The notes below the pieces were generated by a model that saw nothing but the letters and a program-made list of their open reading frames with translations, made no database searches and was not told the DNA's origin. A DNA stretch of 64,000 bases from contig NC_084793.1 in assembly GCF_963169125.1 (NCBI RefSeq), forward strand, positions 137,060,297 through 137,124,296, in the 5' to 3' direction. Position numbers and translations under genes: made by a program. The stretch's first letter is position 1, and the number at the start of each line of letters is the position of its first letter. Below are positions 1 through 12,192 of this stretch, one piece after another. This DNA is from Humulus lupulus. Its lineage: Eukaryota; Streptophyta; Magnoliopsida; Rosales; Cannabaceae.

Positions 1-50
1 CAAGATCTCTATGGTTTCTCCTTCCATTGAAAAGGAATTAAACTTTTGAT
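1..50. other. flank or unresolved sequence left of the copia-like LTR
   Basis: Fifty bases before the TGTTAGAG terminus. Read on the minus strand they follow an LTR end but do not match a tRNA-Met primer site, so they are flanking DNA rather than a 5' leader. Nothing else is visible. Confidence 0.3.
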
Positions 51-668
51 TGTTAGAGAATATATTTTTATACTCAATGGAAATGTGGAAAAACCAAAGT
101 ACAACTCTATGCAAAAAATGCAATAGACAAGGTAATTGATTAAATAAATATTACAACTCAATTGCTCAAAATACAAGTCACTAGAAAAATGTAGAAGAAG
201 AAGATTACAAACTCAAAACAATAACAATACAAGTAAATAAGATCAACAAGATCAAAAGAATGAAAATAAAACCAATAAAAAGGGACAAACTCCCACACAA
301 CCAAAGTGTAGAGTAGTAGGGATCGCCAACTTGAACAAGGTTCAAAACCTTTGTCCAAAAGCTTATTTCCCCTATTCTCTAAGCACTAAGGGATCTCTCA
401 AGGAAATAGCTCTATGGAATTATCAAGCCTCTATGGTGTATTTTCCAGCCAAGTGCTTTGTGGATGGAAAATGGTGTGTCTTACAAGTGAGCATTAGGCT
501 CCTATTTATAGAGTTGAGATACCCCTTTGAATTTCAAATTCCACCAACCCCCATGGCTGTTGCCAATGTTTAATTGGATGTTTGTGGTATTAAAATAGAG
601 ATTTGGGAGTTATTTGGGATGTTAGAACCGTTCAATTTGGAAAAAACTGAAAAACCATATAGGCTATC
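51..668 (-). mobile_element. copia-like LTR, left part (outermost level of the nest)
   Basis: The plus strand begins TGTTAGAGAA here and the matching end, TAATCTAACA, is at 19926. That gives TGTTAGA/TCTAACA terminal inverted repeats on an LTR of about 990 bp once the inserted L0 is removed. In minus orientation it has a TATA box (502-511) followed by a T-rich transcribed region. There is no PBS beside it, and the 5-bp flanks (TTGAT and TTATA) do not match, so whether it is a solo LTR or part of a longer copia element is open. Assignment to Ty1/copia rests on overall character, not on any coding sequence. Confidence 0.45.
502..511 (-). promoter_or_regulatory. TATA box of the copia-like LTR
   Basis: CTATAAATAG on the minus strand, inside the LTR and upstream of a T-rich leader. 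This is the usual U3/R boundary arrangement of plant LTRs. Confidence 0.5.
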
Positions 669-1359
669 TGTAACGCCCTCCTAATAAGGACCGTTACACT
701 GTGTAGTTTAAATAGTGCTTAACTCGCTAAACGAGTCATCTGAGTTTAAATCGGTAATTAAACTAACTACAGGTTCAGGTACTAAAATCTTCGATCAAAG
801 TAAACGATTTATTAAAAATGTTTAACTTCCATGCATGGAATTTCATTGTAATTAAAAATTGTTGCAAACCCAAAAACAAATACAACAGCCGACGTACGCG
901 GCAAAATCAGGGCTCAATTCTAGTTACAACTGACAACCTCGGCCGTGGCGGATGAGCAGGCCACATATGTACACTCCACCCGTAAAGCTCTCCAACTCAT
1001 GGCTGATCTAACCTTTCCTTTTCTTTACCTGCACCAACTAGCACCCGTGAGCCAAGGCAGCAAGAAAACATAATCATACTTATAAGCAGTACATTATCAC
1101 ATCATAGATTTACAACTAACATGCCTAGTATTAATAATCCTACTAACACATGCAATTAACTTAGCTGAGTGGCTACAGAGCCACACTAGAGCCCATCTCC
1201 ATCTTTCGTACACTAGGCCCTAAAGCTGGCCAAGAGGGTGTGATGTTAACATTTCCGGCGACCTTAGAAGCATTCAAACGTGCGTCTCGCTTCTGGATTG
1301 GCTTAACCCTATCGGTCAACGTATGGCACGTTACCGCAACCTTCAACTCCTGGGTCGAA

Positions 1360-2135
1360 CCTTTAAACTCTCGACTAATAAGCTGAGTGCATCAGCCCTT
1401 TGACTAGTAAGTCAATTCCTTTAGAGTTCAACTGGTAAGATGAGTCCTTTAACTTTCAACTGATAAGTCGAGTGCTTTACCTGTGACTAATAAGTCAAGT
1501 CATTGTTTTTCGACTGGTAAGTCGCATTTGTAACCTCAGACTGACGAGTCAGATCCGTAATCTTCGACTGATAAGTTGAGTCCTTAAACCTTTGACTGAT
1601 AAGTCGAACCCTTTCATGCTTTGACTGATAAGTCAAGTCTTTCAATCTTCGACTGATAAGTTGAATCTGTAGAACATGTTATAATCCTGACTATTAAGCC
1701 AAGCCCTTTATCATATAACACAGACAAATCTTCAGCTTATAAGCTGAACTTTCCCAACCAGGTACACAAATTAACAACCACAGGATTATACAAGTGCGTA
1801 TCGCACTCCTTCTTATTTGTTTGGAATCCGAGCCAGTCAAGTGCATGTCGCACTCCCTTTCCGTTTGTTTGGCATCTAAGCCAGTCAAGTGCATGTCACA
1901 CTCCCAGGGTGGCCCAGCCATAGTGGCCCACACTCCACGTGCATAATTCCAATCTCAGCTCATAAGCCGAGTCCTACTGATCCTCAACTCATAAGTCGAG
2001 CCTTACAAGCCTTTGATTTATAAGTCCAAGCTTTAGGACCCTCGACTTATAAGTTGAGTCTCTCAAAATCCAATGTAATCTCGACTAATAAGTCAATCCC
2101 AACTAACATCCTAACAATCCCCTGGTTTATAAACC
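1360..2135. repeat. array of about 18 short hairpin-forming repeats inside LTR L0
   Basis: Short self-complementary words recur every 20-40 bases. Examples are TTGACTGATAAGTCAA (1621-1636), TTCAGCTTATAAGCTGAA (1731-1748, an 18-nt perfect palindrome), CTCGACTTATAAGTTGAG (2041-2058, one G-T pair) and GGTTTATAAACC (2124-2135). The stem sequence changes between copies while complementarity is largely kept, and the loop or centre is AT-rich (GATA, AATA, TATA). Confidence 0.75.
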
Positions 2136-3121
2136 GAGCTCACTAATCACAACGGACAATCACCTATTTCATTTATCATACATAGATACAAATATAATGT
2201 ATTATAATACACTCAACAACATACATAGGCATAATCATAATCATGCGCACTTTAGTGTGCTTAACCAGACATTCACCAACATAATTATAATCATGCTCAT
2301 TAACAGGGCCAAAGCCTTAATCATGCCTATTTTTAACCATTGGGCTAAGCCCTAATCACACAATCACATACTGGGTGTAGTTTTCTTACCTTCGATCCAA
2401 ACACAAGTTACTAGCGACGCCCTTTGACTACAATTCCAGATCCGAGCCCTTAGCAATGACCTAGTCACAACCATAATAAAGAATTCCATCAACATCGAGT
2501 GATTAAAGGCTTTCAGACCGAGTCCTAGCCTCCGGGACATCAAATTCCACCCAACACAGAAGTAGAATCGATCCTGAGCCCAAAAGGTTAAGTTCCCGAC
2601 CTAAAAACACTCCTAGGGCCAAAAATCCCCTTAAGGGCTGCGACCCTAAGGACCTATGCCGCGGCCCACCTCTAAATCAGAGGCTCGACCTCCCTGGAAA
2701 ACCACACATGCGTTGCGGCGCTCCCCTGAGGTGCCGCGACCCACCTCTGCCTCCGAGACCTCCTGGCTCCTTCTTGCTCCATAGGACCACGACACACCAA
2801 GAACAAGGTCGCGACCTAGCCCTTCGAACCCAGATTTTCTGGGTTTTTTTTTAGTCGAACCCAACCAGAAACAACCTAATTTTACCCCAAATCTTCCAAC
2901 TCAATTCCCATAATTAACACAACCCTTTCCAGCAACAAAACCCAACTAATTACCGAATTAAAACTCATCAATAATCTCAAAACCCATCCTCCCAACTATC
3001 AAGCAAGAAAAACACCATAACTCTCAATGAATTAACAGGACCAACATAAGAACTTCAATTTAGAACCCTTACCTCAACTGTGTGGCCCAAGTTTTAATCT
3101 GCTCTCAACAATTCCCTGGTT

Positions 3122-3126
3122 TCAAG
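3122..3126. repeat. target-site duplication of element O1 (left copy, TCAAG)
   Basis: TCAAG immediately precedes the TGTAATGCTC terminus at 3127. The same five bases follow the other terminus, GTTACA, at 18853-18857. The match shows that O1 inserted into L0 as one unit. Confidence 0.85.
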
Positions 3127-3667
3127 TGTAATGCTCTGGGTAACCAAGATCGTTACACTGTGTGTTTAAAATAGTGCAAGACCTGCTAATCAAGTCATTT
3201 AAAAAAAATGTGAATCTAACATCATTAACTTGGGTTATGAATAAAAGATTTTGGTCGTAAACAGGTTATTTTATTAAAAATGACAGTTTTGCACACAGAA
3301 TCTCAAAACAGGGTTTAAATGACATATTTACAAAAATTTCAGAAGTTATAAACAACAATCAGGCCACTCTAATGGCAAAATACACATTTTATGTTTCCGT
3401 CCCTGTACAATCCCTCGACCGTGGTGGCCGAGCAGCTGACAATGTACACCTCGCCCCCAGAGCTCTCCAACTCATGGTTGAATCTACATACCCTTGCCTT
3501 TACCTGCACCACGTAGCACCCGTGAGTCGAGGCCCAGCAAGAAAACATAACAGCATGGCATGATCAATATCAATAACCAAATATCTCACAATGCATAACC
3601 AAGAATTCAACAATTCATAACATTCACCTATTCAATGATATCAATCGACAATTTAACAATTTGTCAA
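3127..3667 (-). repeat. truncated 3' LTR of O1
   Basis: It aligns base for base, with scattered changes, to the first 540 bases of the 5' LTR at 16526 and stops abruptly after the TTTGTCA near 3666. The remaining ~1.8 kb of LTR is missing. A second copy of only the conserved CTGCACCACGTAGCACCCG block appears at about 3697-3722, showing that rearrangement rather than a clean end produced the boundary. Confidence 0.75.
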
Positions 3668-4273
3668 GTAAAATATAGATCTGATCTAGGGTTTACCTGC
3701 ACCACGTAGCACCCGTGAGTCGAGCTCTCCAGATCTGACCCTTGTATTTTAATAAACTTATACCTGACACTGTAAAATCTAGCTAAGACTTTGCCTTCAA
3801 TTCTTTCCATCTGGGGTTTACTTAACTGTCTTTCTTTGATCCTTTATGAGATAATAATTCCAAGTATCAAACTGGCTACCTAGCCCACTAGAAACTCCAT
3901 TCTAGTTCTAGTCGGATCCTTAACCAACATCATGCATAAACAATCACTTTTTCTTGTCACTGAGGTATCATAGCAACTCACAAACTTATTATGACCGTTA
4001 AAAGGCGTAGAACTCAACCTGAAATGCATGTACCACCATGTCACCTAAGAAAACCTCTACTCCTAAGGCGTTCCTTAACCTTGGCAAAGTTCCAACCAGA
4101 ATACATCACTACACCGTCGATCAAGACAATAACAAATCCAATTAAGATAATCTTTGAATACTCTGTTCACCTATTTCACAAAAACAATTTGGCATTGACC
4201 AAATCCTCAACACATGACTCAACATCCTCAGTGCCCTTATCTAATATAATAACAATCTTCTGCCTATCATTTT

Positions 4274-4411
4274 CCCTGATCTCTAGCTGGTAATAACCAG
4301 ATCAAATATCCCTAACTGTCCCTGATCTCTAGATGGTAATAACCAGATCAAAGATCCTTAACTGTCCCTGATCTCTAGCTGGTAATAACCAGATCAAAGA
4401 TCCACCTTGAA
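4274..4411. repeat. three tandem copies of a 46-bp RT-derived unit
   Basis: Units begin at 4274, 4320 and 4366. Each carries CTGATCTCTAG then TGGTAATAACCAGATCAAA with one or two differences. The unit is the reverse complement of an RT motif, so it is a local triplication in dead coding sequence, not a regulatory array. Confidence 0.8.
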
Positions 4412-6789
4412 GAACATTATCCTATTCAACAACTGAGCATTTAATTCTTACAGCTTTGTTGAAACCGTTCAATACAGCGTCTCAGATCTAATTCCATCCC
4501 TGACACCAATCTAATCACCATTCCATCTCTTTATGCAGATGAACTCCTTGACAAATTCCTTGGAAAGTTATCCGGAAACTCACAAACTAATCCAGTCTGT
4601 CTTTGTCCCACTAGTACAACTTAAGTAGTGTCCATCACACTAGCTAAGGTTCTAACCATCCCCGTTCAGTAGATCTCCCACTCTAAATACAAGTGCTAAC
4701 TACTGGAGGGGTTTCTCCCTTTTAAACTCAAGAGCAATTGTTCCTTCCTTACAATCCATCACTGTTCCCATACTTGACTAACCCTTCCATATTCAAAATC
4801 CTTACGTTGTAACTGTCTTCGAAGATACTTTAAGTAGTAGCTGATATGTTCACCGGTCTTAATGTGCTTCTGATCAAATTTCTTCATACTTGATCTCTTT
4901 CCTTCCTATAATATAACCCTGGAGTACCCTTGAGAAACGAAGTTAATACCTTCTCAAACCTTACCTCTGACCCTGGTGCTTTAGTCGTAATATCATCATT
5001 GTAGTAGTCGCTCACGTTCTGATTCTAGCTGGGGAGTAGTTCAACACATCGCTAATGAACCTGAATGTAACCCATTCATGTCGTTTCTTTATTCTTCGCT
5101 TGTCGGACTTATCCATGTCATTGAAGTATAAAACGATTAGGAACCTTTACTATTAATACACCACACCTCACTCGGTACAAGTAATAATTCTTGAAATGTC
5201 TCTTTCCTTGATCCTTATCTAGTAATAACCAGACCGATGATCAACTCTTGAAGACATTGTCCTGTCTTGTAACGGGGCATTTAAACCCTTCATCTCTAGC
5301 AGGCGATATCAACGAGTCCCATCATACAATGCTCCATCCAATCCATTTCTAAGTCACATACTTCTTCAGGTGAATCAATAATTCCTTAAGCCAAACTAAT
5401 ATCATTCTTTATAACGTCCCTGATACCAAATCCATCCATTCCTAAGTTCCAAACCGTATCCAACAACTTCTTGCATACTCAGCTACATCCTTACTCACCA
5501 ATTTAATTTCCCTTCAGGCTAATCACTGTACTTTGAGAGATGTCCTCGACTGTCCAGGGTTGTTCCTTATGTAACACATTATCTTTCCCTCAAGCCCATA
5601 ACAAAGCTCTCATTTTACAAGTTCAACCACTTCCCTATGAACCCCCTTTTCTACTCTTATTCCAATTCTTCCATATAGAGCTGCTAACCCTTTCTCAACA
5701 AGTACTCATATCTCAAGCCCTTCATATAACAACTTTGTGATATGTACTTCATATCTAAATCTTTCCCGGTGACACGCAACACTGAACTCTTCAAGCTTGT
5801 TATCTAACCAAAAACAAAGACTATCAAATCCACTAGTCACTTCCGAGTAACTAGCCTTGAGCTCTGAATGTACAAGGCATCCCAGTCTTCCCTTCTCTAC
5901 CCCTGAGAAATCCGCCCCAGCGTACAAAATCATCCCATATAGAGAACATGCCCCTACCTGGCATCTTTCCAGGTAGTATCTTCGGCTTCTAATGCATACT
6001 AAATGACATCATTAGGCCTCATCCCTGTCTTGATGCCCAACCTGTAAACTGGACCTCCTTCCTGTCAAAACCAAGAGCCATAGAACCATCAAAGGTTCTT
6101 CTTTTCTGGTATCCAAGTATCCATCCTTACTATATCCCACGAATAAGAATATCATCACCTTATATGTTAAATAACATGGCCTTGACCCTCCAACTCATTT
6201 CAGAGTTTAGTCCATAAATGAATCATCATCTACAGGCTACATCAATTTGTAGCATAATCCAAAGTGGATTGACCAACCCACCAAACTCGTTGACATACAC
6301 TGTCGCTATCTTACCACTTTCGACATCCTTCTGCCACAAATACTTAATAAAACTACTCTGCCTCAATTTGTCCTCCTCATATTATAATGAATGGGATTAG
6401 CTATACCCATTTACTAACCAATTCCTGAACAAACCCAAACTTTCCTCAAAACTAGAGGATATTGCTTTCAAAGCCTTCCATACAATAATCCCTATATGTT
6501 TCCCCCTCGAGCCAAACCAACACTGGTGCCCAACACGGTCATGGTATACAAAGCAGCTTGTTCTCCCCCAGTAACCTGCTACAAAAACTCAGGGGCAGAT
6601 GAAGGATTCCAACCCTGTCTATTATCTGCAACCCTTGCTAAAACAAAACCAAGTTCATTTAACCATTCTAAGCACAGACAATTCTCAATTAATCTGTCTT
6701 CACCGACTAAACCCCTCAGCCCTGACGTTTATACCCAAAACCATCCCAAGGGCAGATCCAAATAACCCTAATAATCAAACACACATAAA

Positions 6790-6794
6790 GCATA
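6790..6794. repeat. target-site duplication of element A (left copy, GCATA)
   Basis: GCATA directly precedes TGTAATGACC. The identical GCATA follows CTCTACA at 16109-16113. Confidence 0.95.
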
Positions 6795-7961
6795 TGTAAT
6801 GACCCACTAATCTAGACTCTTGGACCATTATCGAACTATACATACAAATTCTTACTAAAACATACATTTGCGAAAATACCATAATTTATTATAAACTTGT
6901 AGAAACAAAGGTTACTTTCATAAAATTAAGTAGGATATGGGTACCCATTGTCTTTAAAACAAAAATAACTTAAAGTGAAAAGAGTTACATAGAAAATGCG
7001 GAAAATACATGTAAAACCATAAAAAAGGTAAAATGAGACTACATCCTCGAATCGAATAACGCTCGGCTCCTTGACTCCATTCACCATCGATACACATCCT
7101 CTAAGCGTCACGAATCTTACCGCCTCTAAAGCTTATTTCCTGCACATAAACAGAAAGGAATGAGCCTAATGCCCAGCAAGGAAAAATCTAACACATAGTC
7201 ATACACATCAATTTCATAATAACGTAAAGACATATTATAACACATAATACACTTATTATAATGGCCATTATTACTTGGGATCCCATAGACTAAACAAGCT
7301 TATGCCCATGAGATTAGTGGGGTCCTACCAGCTAAATAGGCATATGCCCACAATCTTTTTGGGGTCTTGTTAGTCAAATAGGGCATAAGCCCAAGCCTAC
7401 AACAAACACATGCATAACAAATTCATAACATATTCATAACATATCATAACATAACACATAAGATAACATAAACATAAACATATAGATTCTAGCCTATTTT
7501 CCTTACCAAAGTTACCGGGATATGATGGACTGAGTTTAGGACTTTTGGAACACTCCTAAAACCATAATGAACAAGAGTGAGTCTAAAGAAGGAAAATAGA
7601 TGAAATGAAAGGGATGGAAAGACTAAACCATTGAAAGTCACACTTACCAAACTTATGTGCTTCAAGAACTTAGATCCCCTAACCAAAATGAAGATTAAGG
7701 TTAGAGATTGAGTAGAAGACTATGAGGAAGAAAATAACATAATACAGAAATGAACTAGAGTTTTGGTTACCTCAAAGACTTGTAAGATAGACCTGCACCA
7801 CAACCGAAATACTATAGAATCTCACTTCCCAAAGTGTTTGATAAGCTTATGATGTTTAAGCTTATGATTTCCCAAACCAGGTGTTTACACTCTCATACTC
7901 ACTTAGCACTAGCAGCTTATGAACTTAGAGTAAAAGGTGAATAATGGCTGGGTACTAGGTC

Positions 7962-7971
7962 CTATTTATAG
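7962..7971 (-). promoter_or_regulatory. TATA box in the 3' LTR of element A
   Basis: CTATAAATAG on the minus strand, about 750 bases from the LTR start. It is identical in the other LTR at 15353-15362. Confidence 0.6.
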
Positions 7972-8152
7972 AGTTTGGGATTGAAAGTATCTTGATTTTA
8001 CTTGAATAAAAATAATGGCTTTTTAGGTGAAAATCATTTGAATAATCGTTCAGCAGAGGCTGAAGACTCGTTCAAAAGATGCTGGACTGTTGAAGGAGTT
8101 TGAATGGCTGAAAGGAAATGAATTCAAAAGAGTTTGAATTTATGCTGGAGGA

Positions 8153-8280
8153 GGCGATATATCGCCCCCTGTAGGCGATATATCGCCTGGGCCAGTATGC
8201 CCGAGGCGACCGTGCATCCTTTCGTGTTTTTCGTATCTACGTGCTGCGATATATCGCCCCCTATAGCTGCGATATATCGG
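8153..8280. repeat. four GCGATATATCGC palindromes in the A LTR
   Basis: GGCGATATATCGCC occurs at 8153-8166 and 8174-8187, GCGATATATCGC at 8246-8257, and an 11-nt near-copy ending in GG at 8269-8280. The same set recurs in the other LTR at about 15543-15671. Confidence 0.85.
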
Positions 8281-8717
8281 CACACGCTGAATAATTAAAC
8301 ACGAAATTACACATTTTTAGCTAAGTTTGAATGGAGTAAACAGCCTTGACTATGCCCTCAACGTATTCAAAGCTGCTGACTAACCTTATATCATTCAAAC
8401 TTTACCCTTATTTAATTTAATCCTCAAAAATACTTAATCCTTAATTACCATTCATAACATGTGCTTAAAATCCTATTGGTTGATATTTAAACCTTATAAT
8501 ATAACAAATACTATCCTTAATATCAGTCATATAATCAAACCTTAGGTTATACTTAATATTCTTAAACTATAGGTTAAACTTAGAAAATCTATAAGTACTA
8601 CTATGAGTGTCCAAATAATTCCCGGTCTGAACCAAAAATCCACAGTAACAATGATAATACTATACATACTATCATACTACTATCTATCTTAGCTAAGTAA
8701 AGTTCTTGGACTCTACA

Positions 8718-8736
8718 ATTCTCCCCTACTAAAAAG
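8718..8736 (-). other. polypurine tract of element A
   Basis: Minus-strand reading gives AGTAGGGGAGAAT immediately before the 3' LTR. This is the expected plus-strand priming site of an LTR retrotransposon. Confidence 0.75.
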
Positions 8737-8753
8737 AATTTCGTCCTCGAAAT

Positions 8754-11700
8754 TTACTTATCAAATAACTCCGGATACCGGCCTTGCATGTCCTCCTCCA
8801 ACTCCCACGTTGCCTCGCGTTCAGAACTATTGCTCCATAGGACTTTAACTATAGGAAAGCTCTTGGACCGTAACTGCTTCATCCCCCTATCTAGGATGCT
8901 AACCGGTCGTTCCTCGTAACTAAAGTCTTTCTGGAGTGCTATCGTATCGTATTTGAGGACGTGAGATGGGTCTGACACATATTTGCGTAACATTGAGATG
9001 TGGAAGACGTTGTGACTATCGGCTAGTGCTGGCGGTAGGGCTAGTCTATACGCAACTGTTCCCACTTTGTCCAATATCTAAAAGGACCTAAGAATCGGGG
9101 ACTAACCTTGCCTTTCTTCCCGAACCGCTTGACACCCTTCATAGGAGATATCTTCAGGAAGACTTGATCTCCAACTTGGAATTCCACATCGCGTCGCTTG
9201 GTATCCGCATAGCTTTTTTGACGGCTTTGAGCAGCAAGCATACGCTGTCTAATAAGCGCTACTGCTTCTTGTGCTTGTCTAACAGCTTTGGGCCCTAGAA
9301 GCTGCCTTTCTCCTACCTCGTCCTAGTGCAACGGTGATCGGCACCTTCTTCCATATAGCAACTCATAAGGTGCCATTCCGATCGTCGACTGGTAGCTGTT
9401 GTTGTACGAGAACTCGATCAGTGGTAAGTACTTGTTCCATGATCCTCCGAAATCAAGTACACATGCGCGTAGCATATCCTCTAAGATCTGAATCGTACGC
9501 TCAGACTGCCCATCTGTCTGAGGATGGAAAGCTGTACTAAGGCTTAACTTAGTACCCATATCTTGCTGTAAGCTTCTCCAAAATCTTGACGTAAATATTG
9601 ATCCTCTATCTGACACTATCATCTTGGGGATTCCATGCAATCGTACAATCTCCTGGATGTAGATGTCTGCATGTTGGTCTGCCGTATATGAAGTCTTAAC
9701 AGGCAGAAAGTGAGCCGACTTGGTTAGTCTATCTATGACTATCCAAGCGGAATCATGCTGCTTATTCGTCTTTGGCAAACCCGTTACGAAGTCCATGGCT
9801 ATATCGTCCCACTTCCATTCCGGTATGCTAAGCGGTTGCAATAATCCTGCAGGCCGCTGATGCTCCGCCTTCACTTGCTGGCATACCAGACACTTAGATA
9901 CATACTCCGCTATGTCCTTCTTCATCCCTGGCCACCAATAGACTGCCCTGATGTCATGAGTCATCTTGGTAGACCCTGGATGAACTGAGTACGGGGTATT
10001 GTGTGCTTCTTCTAGGATTGTCTTCTTAATACTTTGATCGTTTGGCACGCATACCCGATCCTTATATCTCAATAAGCCTTGGCTAGATATTGAATCTGTA
10101 GTCTTGCCTTCTCTGACTGCATCCATGTGTGCTGCTAGTGTGTCGTCATGTCCTTGACCAATTCTTATATCTTCTAACAAATTTGATTGGATAGACAGGT
10201 TAGCCAGCTTGCCTATAACCACTTCTATTCTGGCACTAATCAGCTCCTGCTGTAGTAGCTTCTCTATCCCGGCTAAAGCTGCTAAATTTCCATAACTTTT
10301 CCTACTAAGTGCATCAGAAACTACGTTCGCCTTCCCTGGGTGGTATAGGATTTCGCAGTCGTAATCCTTTACTAACTCTAACCACCTGCGCTGCCTCATG
10401 TTGAGCTCCTTCTGCGTAAAGAAGTATTTTAAACTTTTGTGGTCTGTGTAAATCTCGCACCGTTCTCCATAAAGATAATGGTGCCAGATTTTTAACGCAA
10501 AGATCACTGCTGCCAACTCCATACCGTGAGTTGGATAGCGTTGTTCATACTCCTTTAACTGACGTGAGGCGTAGGCTATCACCTTGTCGTTTTGCATCAA
10601 CACGCATCCCAATCCTAGCTTTGATGCATCGCAGTAGACAACGAACTTGTCGTTGGGTGTTGGGACACTAAGTACTGGTGTTGAGCAAAGCTTATCCTTA
10701 AGTAACTGGAAGCTTTCTTCACACTTATCGTTCTAGTTAAACTTTTGTTGCTTCCGGGTCAGGTTGGTGAGTGGAGTGGCTATCTTAGAAAAGCCCTCTA
10801 CAACTTTCTATAATAACCTGCTAGCCCTAAGAAGCTTCTTACTTCTGACGCGTTCTTTGGTCTAGGCCAATCCTTCACGGCCTCTACCTTCGATGGATCT
10901 ACTGCAACTCCGTCTTTTGATATGATGTGCCCGAGGAACGCCACTTGCGAAAGCCAAAATTCGCACTTCTTGAACTTGGCGTAAAGTTTATGCTCCTTCA
11001 ATTGCGTCAAAATCAACCTTAAGTGTTCCTCGTGCTTTACTTCGTTTTTGGAGTAAATTAAAATGTCGTCGATGAACACAACGACGAATTTATCCAAGTA
11101 GTCTTTGAAGACCCTATTCATTAAGTCCATAAACACGGCTGATGCGTTAGTAAGACCAAAAGACATAACCAAGAACTCGTAATGTCCATAACGAGTCCTA
11201 AAGGCTATCTTAAGGAATATCTTCTCCCTTTACCTTGAGCTGATGATACCCGGACCGTAAATCGATCATAGAAAATACAGTCGCGCCTCGGAGTTGATCA
11301 AACAAATCATCAATCCGAGGTAGTGGGTATTTTTTCTTAATTGTTACTTTATTTAGCTCACGGTAGTCTATGCACATGCGCATACTTCCGTCCTTCTTCT
11401 TCACGAATAGTACCGGAGCTCCCCATGGTGAATGGCTTGGCCTAATGAAACCCAAGTCTAGGAGTTCTTGTAGCTGTGTCTTTAACTCCTTGAGTTCCGT
11501 AGGTGCCATCCGGTATGGTGCCTTAGAGATAGGCTCGGTGCCCGGTACTAATTCTATCGTGAAGTCTATTTCTCGATTTGGCGGCAATCCTGGCAAGTCA
11601 TCGAGAAATACCTCTGGAAATTCTTGTATAACTCGAACATCTCCATCCTTAAGTTGCGCCTCCCTTTCCATGTTCGTGATGCTGGCTAAGAACGCTTGAC

Positions 11701-12110
11701 ATCCTTTCTCTATCCTTTGTTGAGCTTTGAGAGATGACACTAACAGGGTGCGTAATCCTGAAGCTTGTCCCATGAAGCATCGTCTCTGGCCGTCAGGAGT
11801 CTCGAACATCACCTTCTTGAGTTTGCTGTCGATCATTGTGCCATGCCGTGCTAGCCGATCCATGCCTAGTATGACGTCGAAGTCCTTGATCACTAGCTTT
11901 ATCAGGTCTCCTTCTAGTTCTATGTCCTCAATCTTGATCGGTATGCCTCGTACTATTCGTGATGATAGAACTACTTTGCCCGAAGGCAACTCGGTTACAA
12001 ACCTAGTTCTAAATCTTTCACTAGGTTTGTCTAGTTTTTCTATCATTCCTAACAAGATATACGAGTCTACTGCTACCAATCAAGCGATACTAGAACATAT
12101 ACTATCGAGG
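8754..12110 (-). pseudogene. pol: pol of element A: protease remnant, RT, RNase H, integrase, chromodomain
   Basis: Read on the minus strand: protease tail (ILGMDRL, near 11870), RT with [31 protein letters not shown] and the catalytic FIDDILIYS (near 11070), RNase H ([10 protein letters not shown], near 10430), integrase with the zinc-finger [12 protein letters not shown], catalytic SDRGSIF and QTDGQSER, and a C-terminal chromodomain (WELEEDMQGRYPELF, ending 8754). Lesions: the protease DSGA active site is missing, a 1-bp insertion lies near 11205, a 1-bp deletion near 10797, a stop at about 9320, and a frameshift near 9060. It cannot give a full polyprotein. The domain order PR-RT-RH-IN-CHD is the normal chromovirus order. 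Confidence 0.9.
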
Positions 12111-12192
12111 ATAGGATCTGACCTGTAAATCCTTGTTACTAGCATGGGTTCCTCCTTGGGTCAAGGCAAGGACTTTGGTCTGGAACCATTGT

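Larger units (their letters stand above)
669..3126 (-). mobile_element. Ty3/gypsy solo LTR 'L0', first part
   Basis: It starts TGTAACGCCC and, after removal of the O1 insertion, ends GATGTTACA at 19547 (about 3.15 kb in total). Flanks are CTATC (664-668) and CTGTC (19548-19552), an imperfect 5-bp duplication. No internal region is present, so this is a solo LTR produced by LTR-LTR recombination. It shares with the other chromovirus LTRs of the window the block read on the minus strand as TTGCTG...CTCACGGGTGCTAG...TGCAGGTAAAG (about 1028-1068). It contains an array of small hairpins (about 1360-2135) and GC-rich palindromic stretches near 2640-2830. The small ORFs in it are incidental. Confidence 0.75.
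3668..6794 (-). pseudogene. heavily decayed gypsy pol/gag internal region of O1
   Basis: No long ORF survives. Minus-strand translation near 4268-4402 still reads like the gypsy RT block F-K-V-D-L-x-S-G-Y-Y-Q-L-E-I-R, three times in a row. A fourth diverged copy lies near 5212-5260 with shared downstream sequence, implying an ~850-bp internal duplication. The stretch near 4040-4090 resembles the RT-to-RNase H connection seen intact in B at 42870-42930. The rest (4450-6794) is too eroded to assign. The 60-100-codon ORFs on both strands here are chance. Confidence 0.5.
6795..8717 (-). repeat. 3' LTR of element A (1923 bp)
   Basis: It runs TGTAATGACC to GACTCTACA, a near-identical twin of 14186-16108. 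On the minus strand it carries a TATA box (7962-7971), the LTR block resembling TTGCTGGGC..GGCTCA...GTGCAGG (about 7138-7182) and four GCGATATATCGC palindromes (8153-8280). The ORFs of 61 and 65 codons that recur in both LTRs are LTR sequence, not genes. Confidence 0.95.

Noticed and set aside
3991..4293. 100-codon plus-strand ORF
   Set aside because: It lies in decayed minus-strand RT sequence of O1, covers the first 46-bp repeat unit and has no recognisable domain.
9334..9540. Plus-strand ORFs across 9334-9540, 11370-11699 and 11727-12128
   Set aside because: They are shadows of the conserved minus-strand pol frame of element A.
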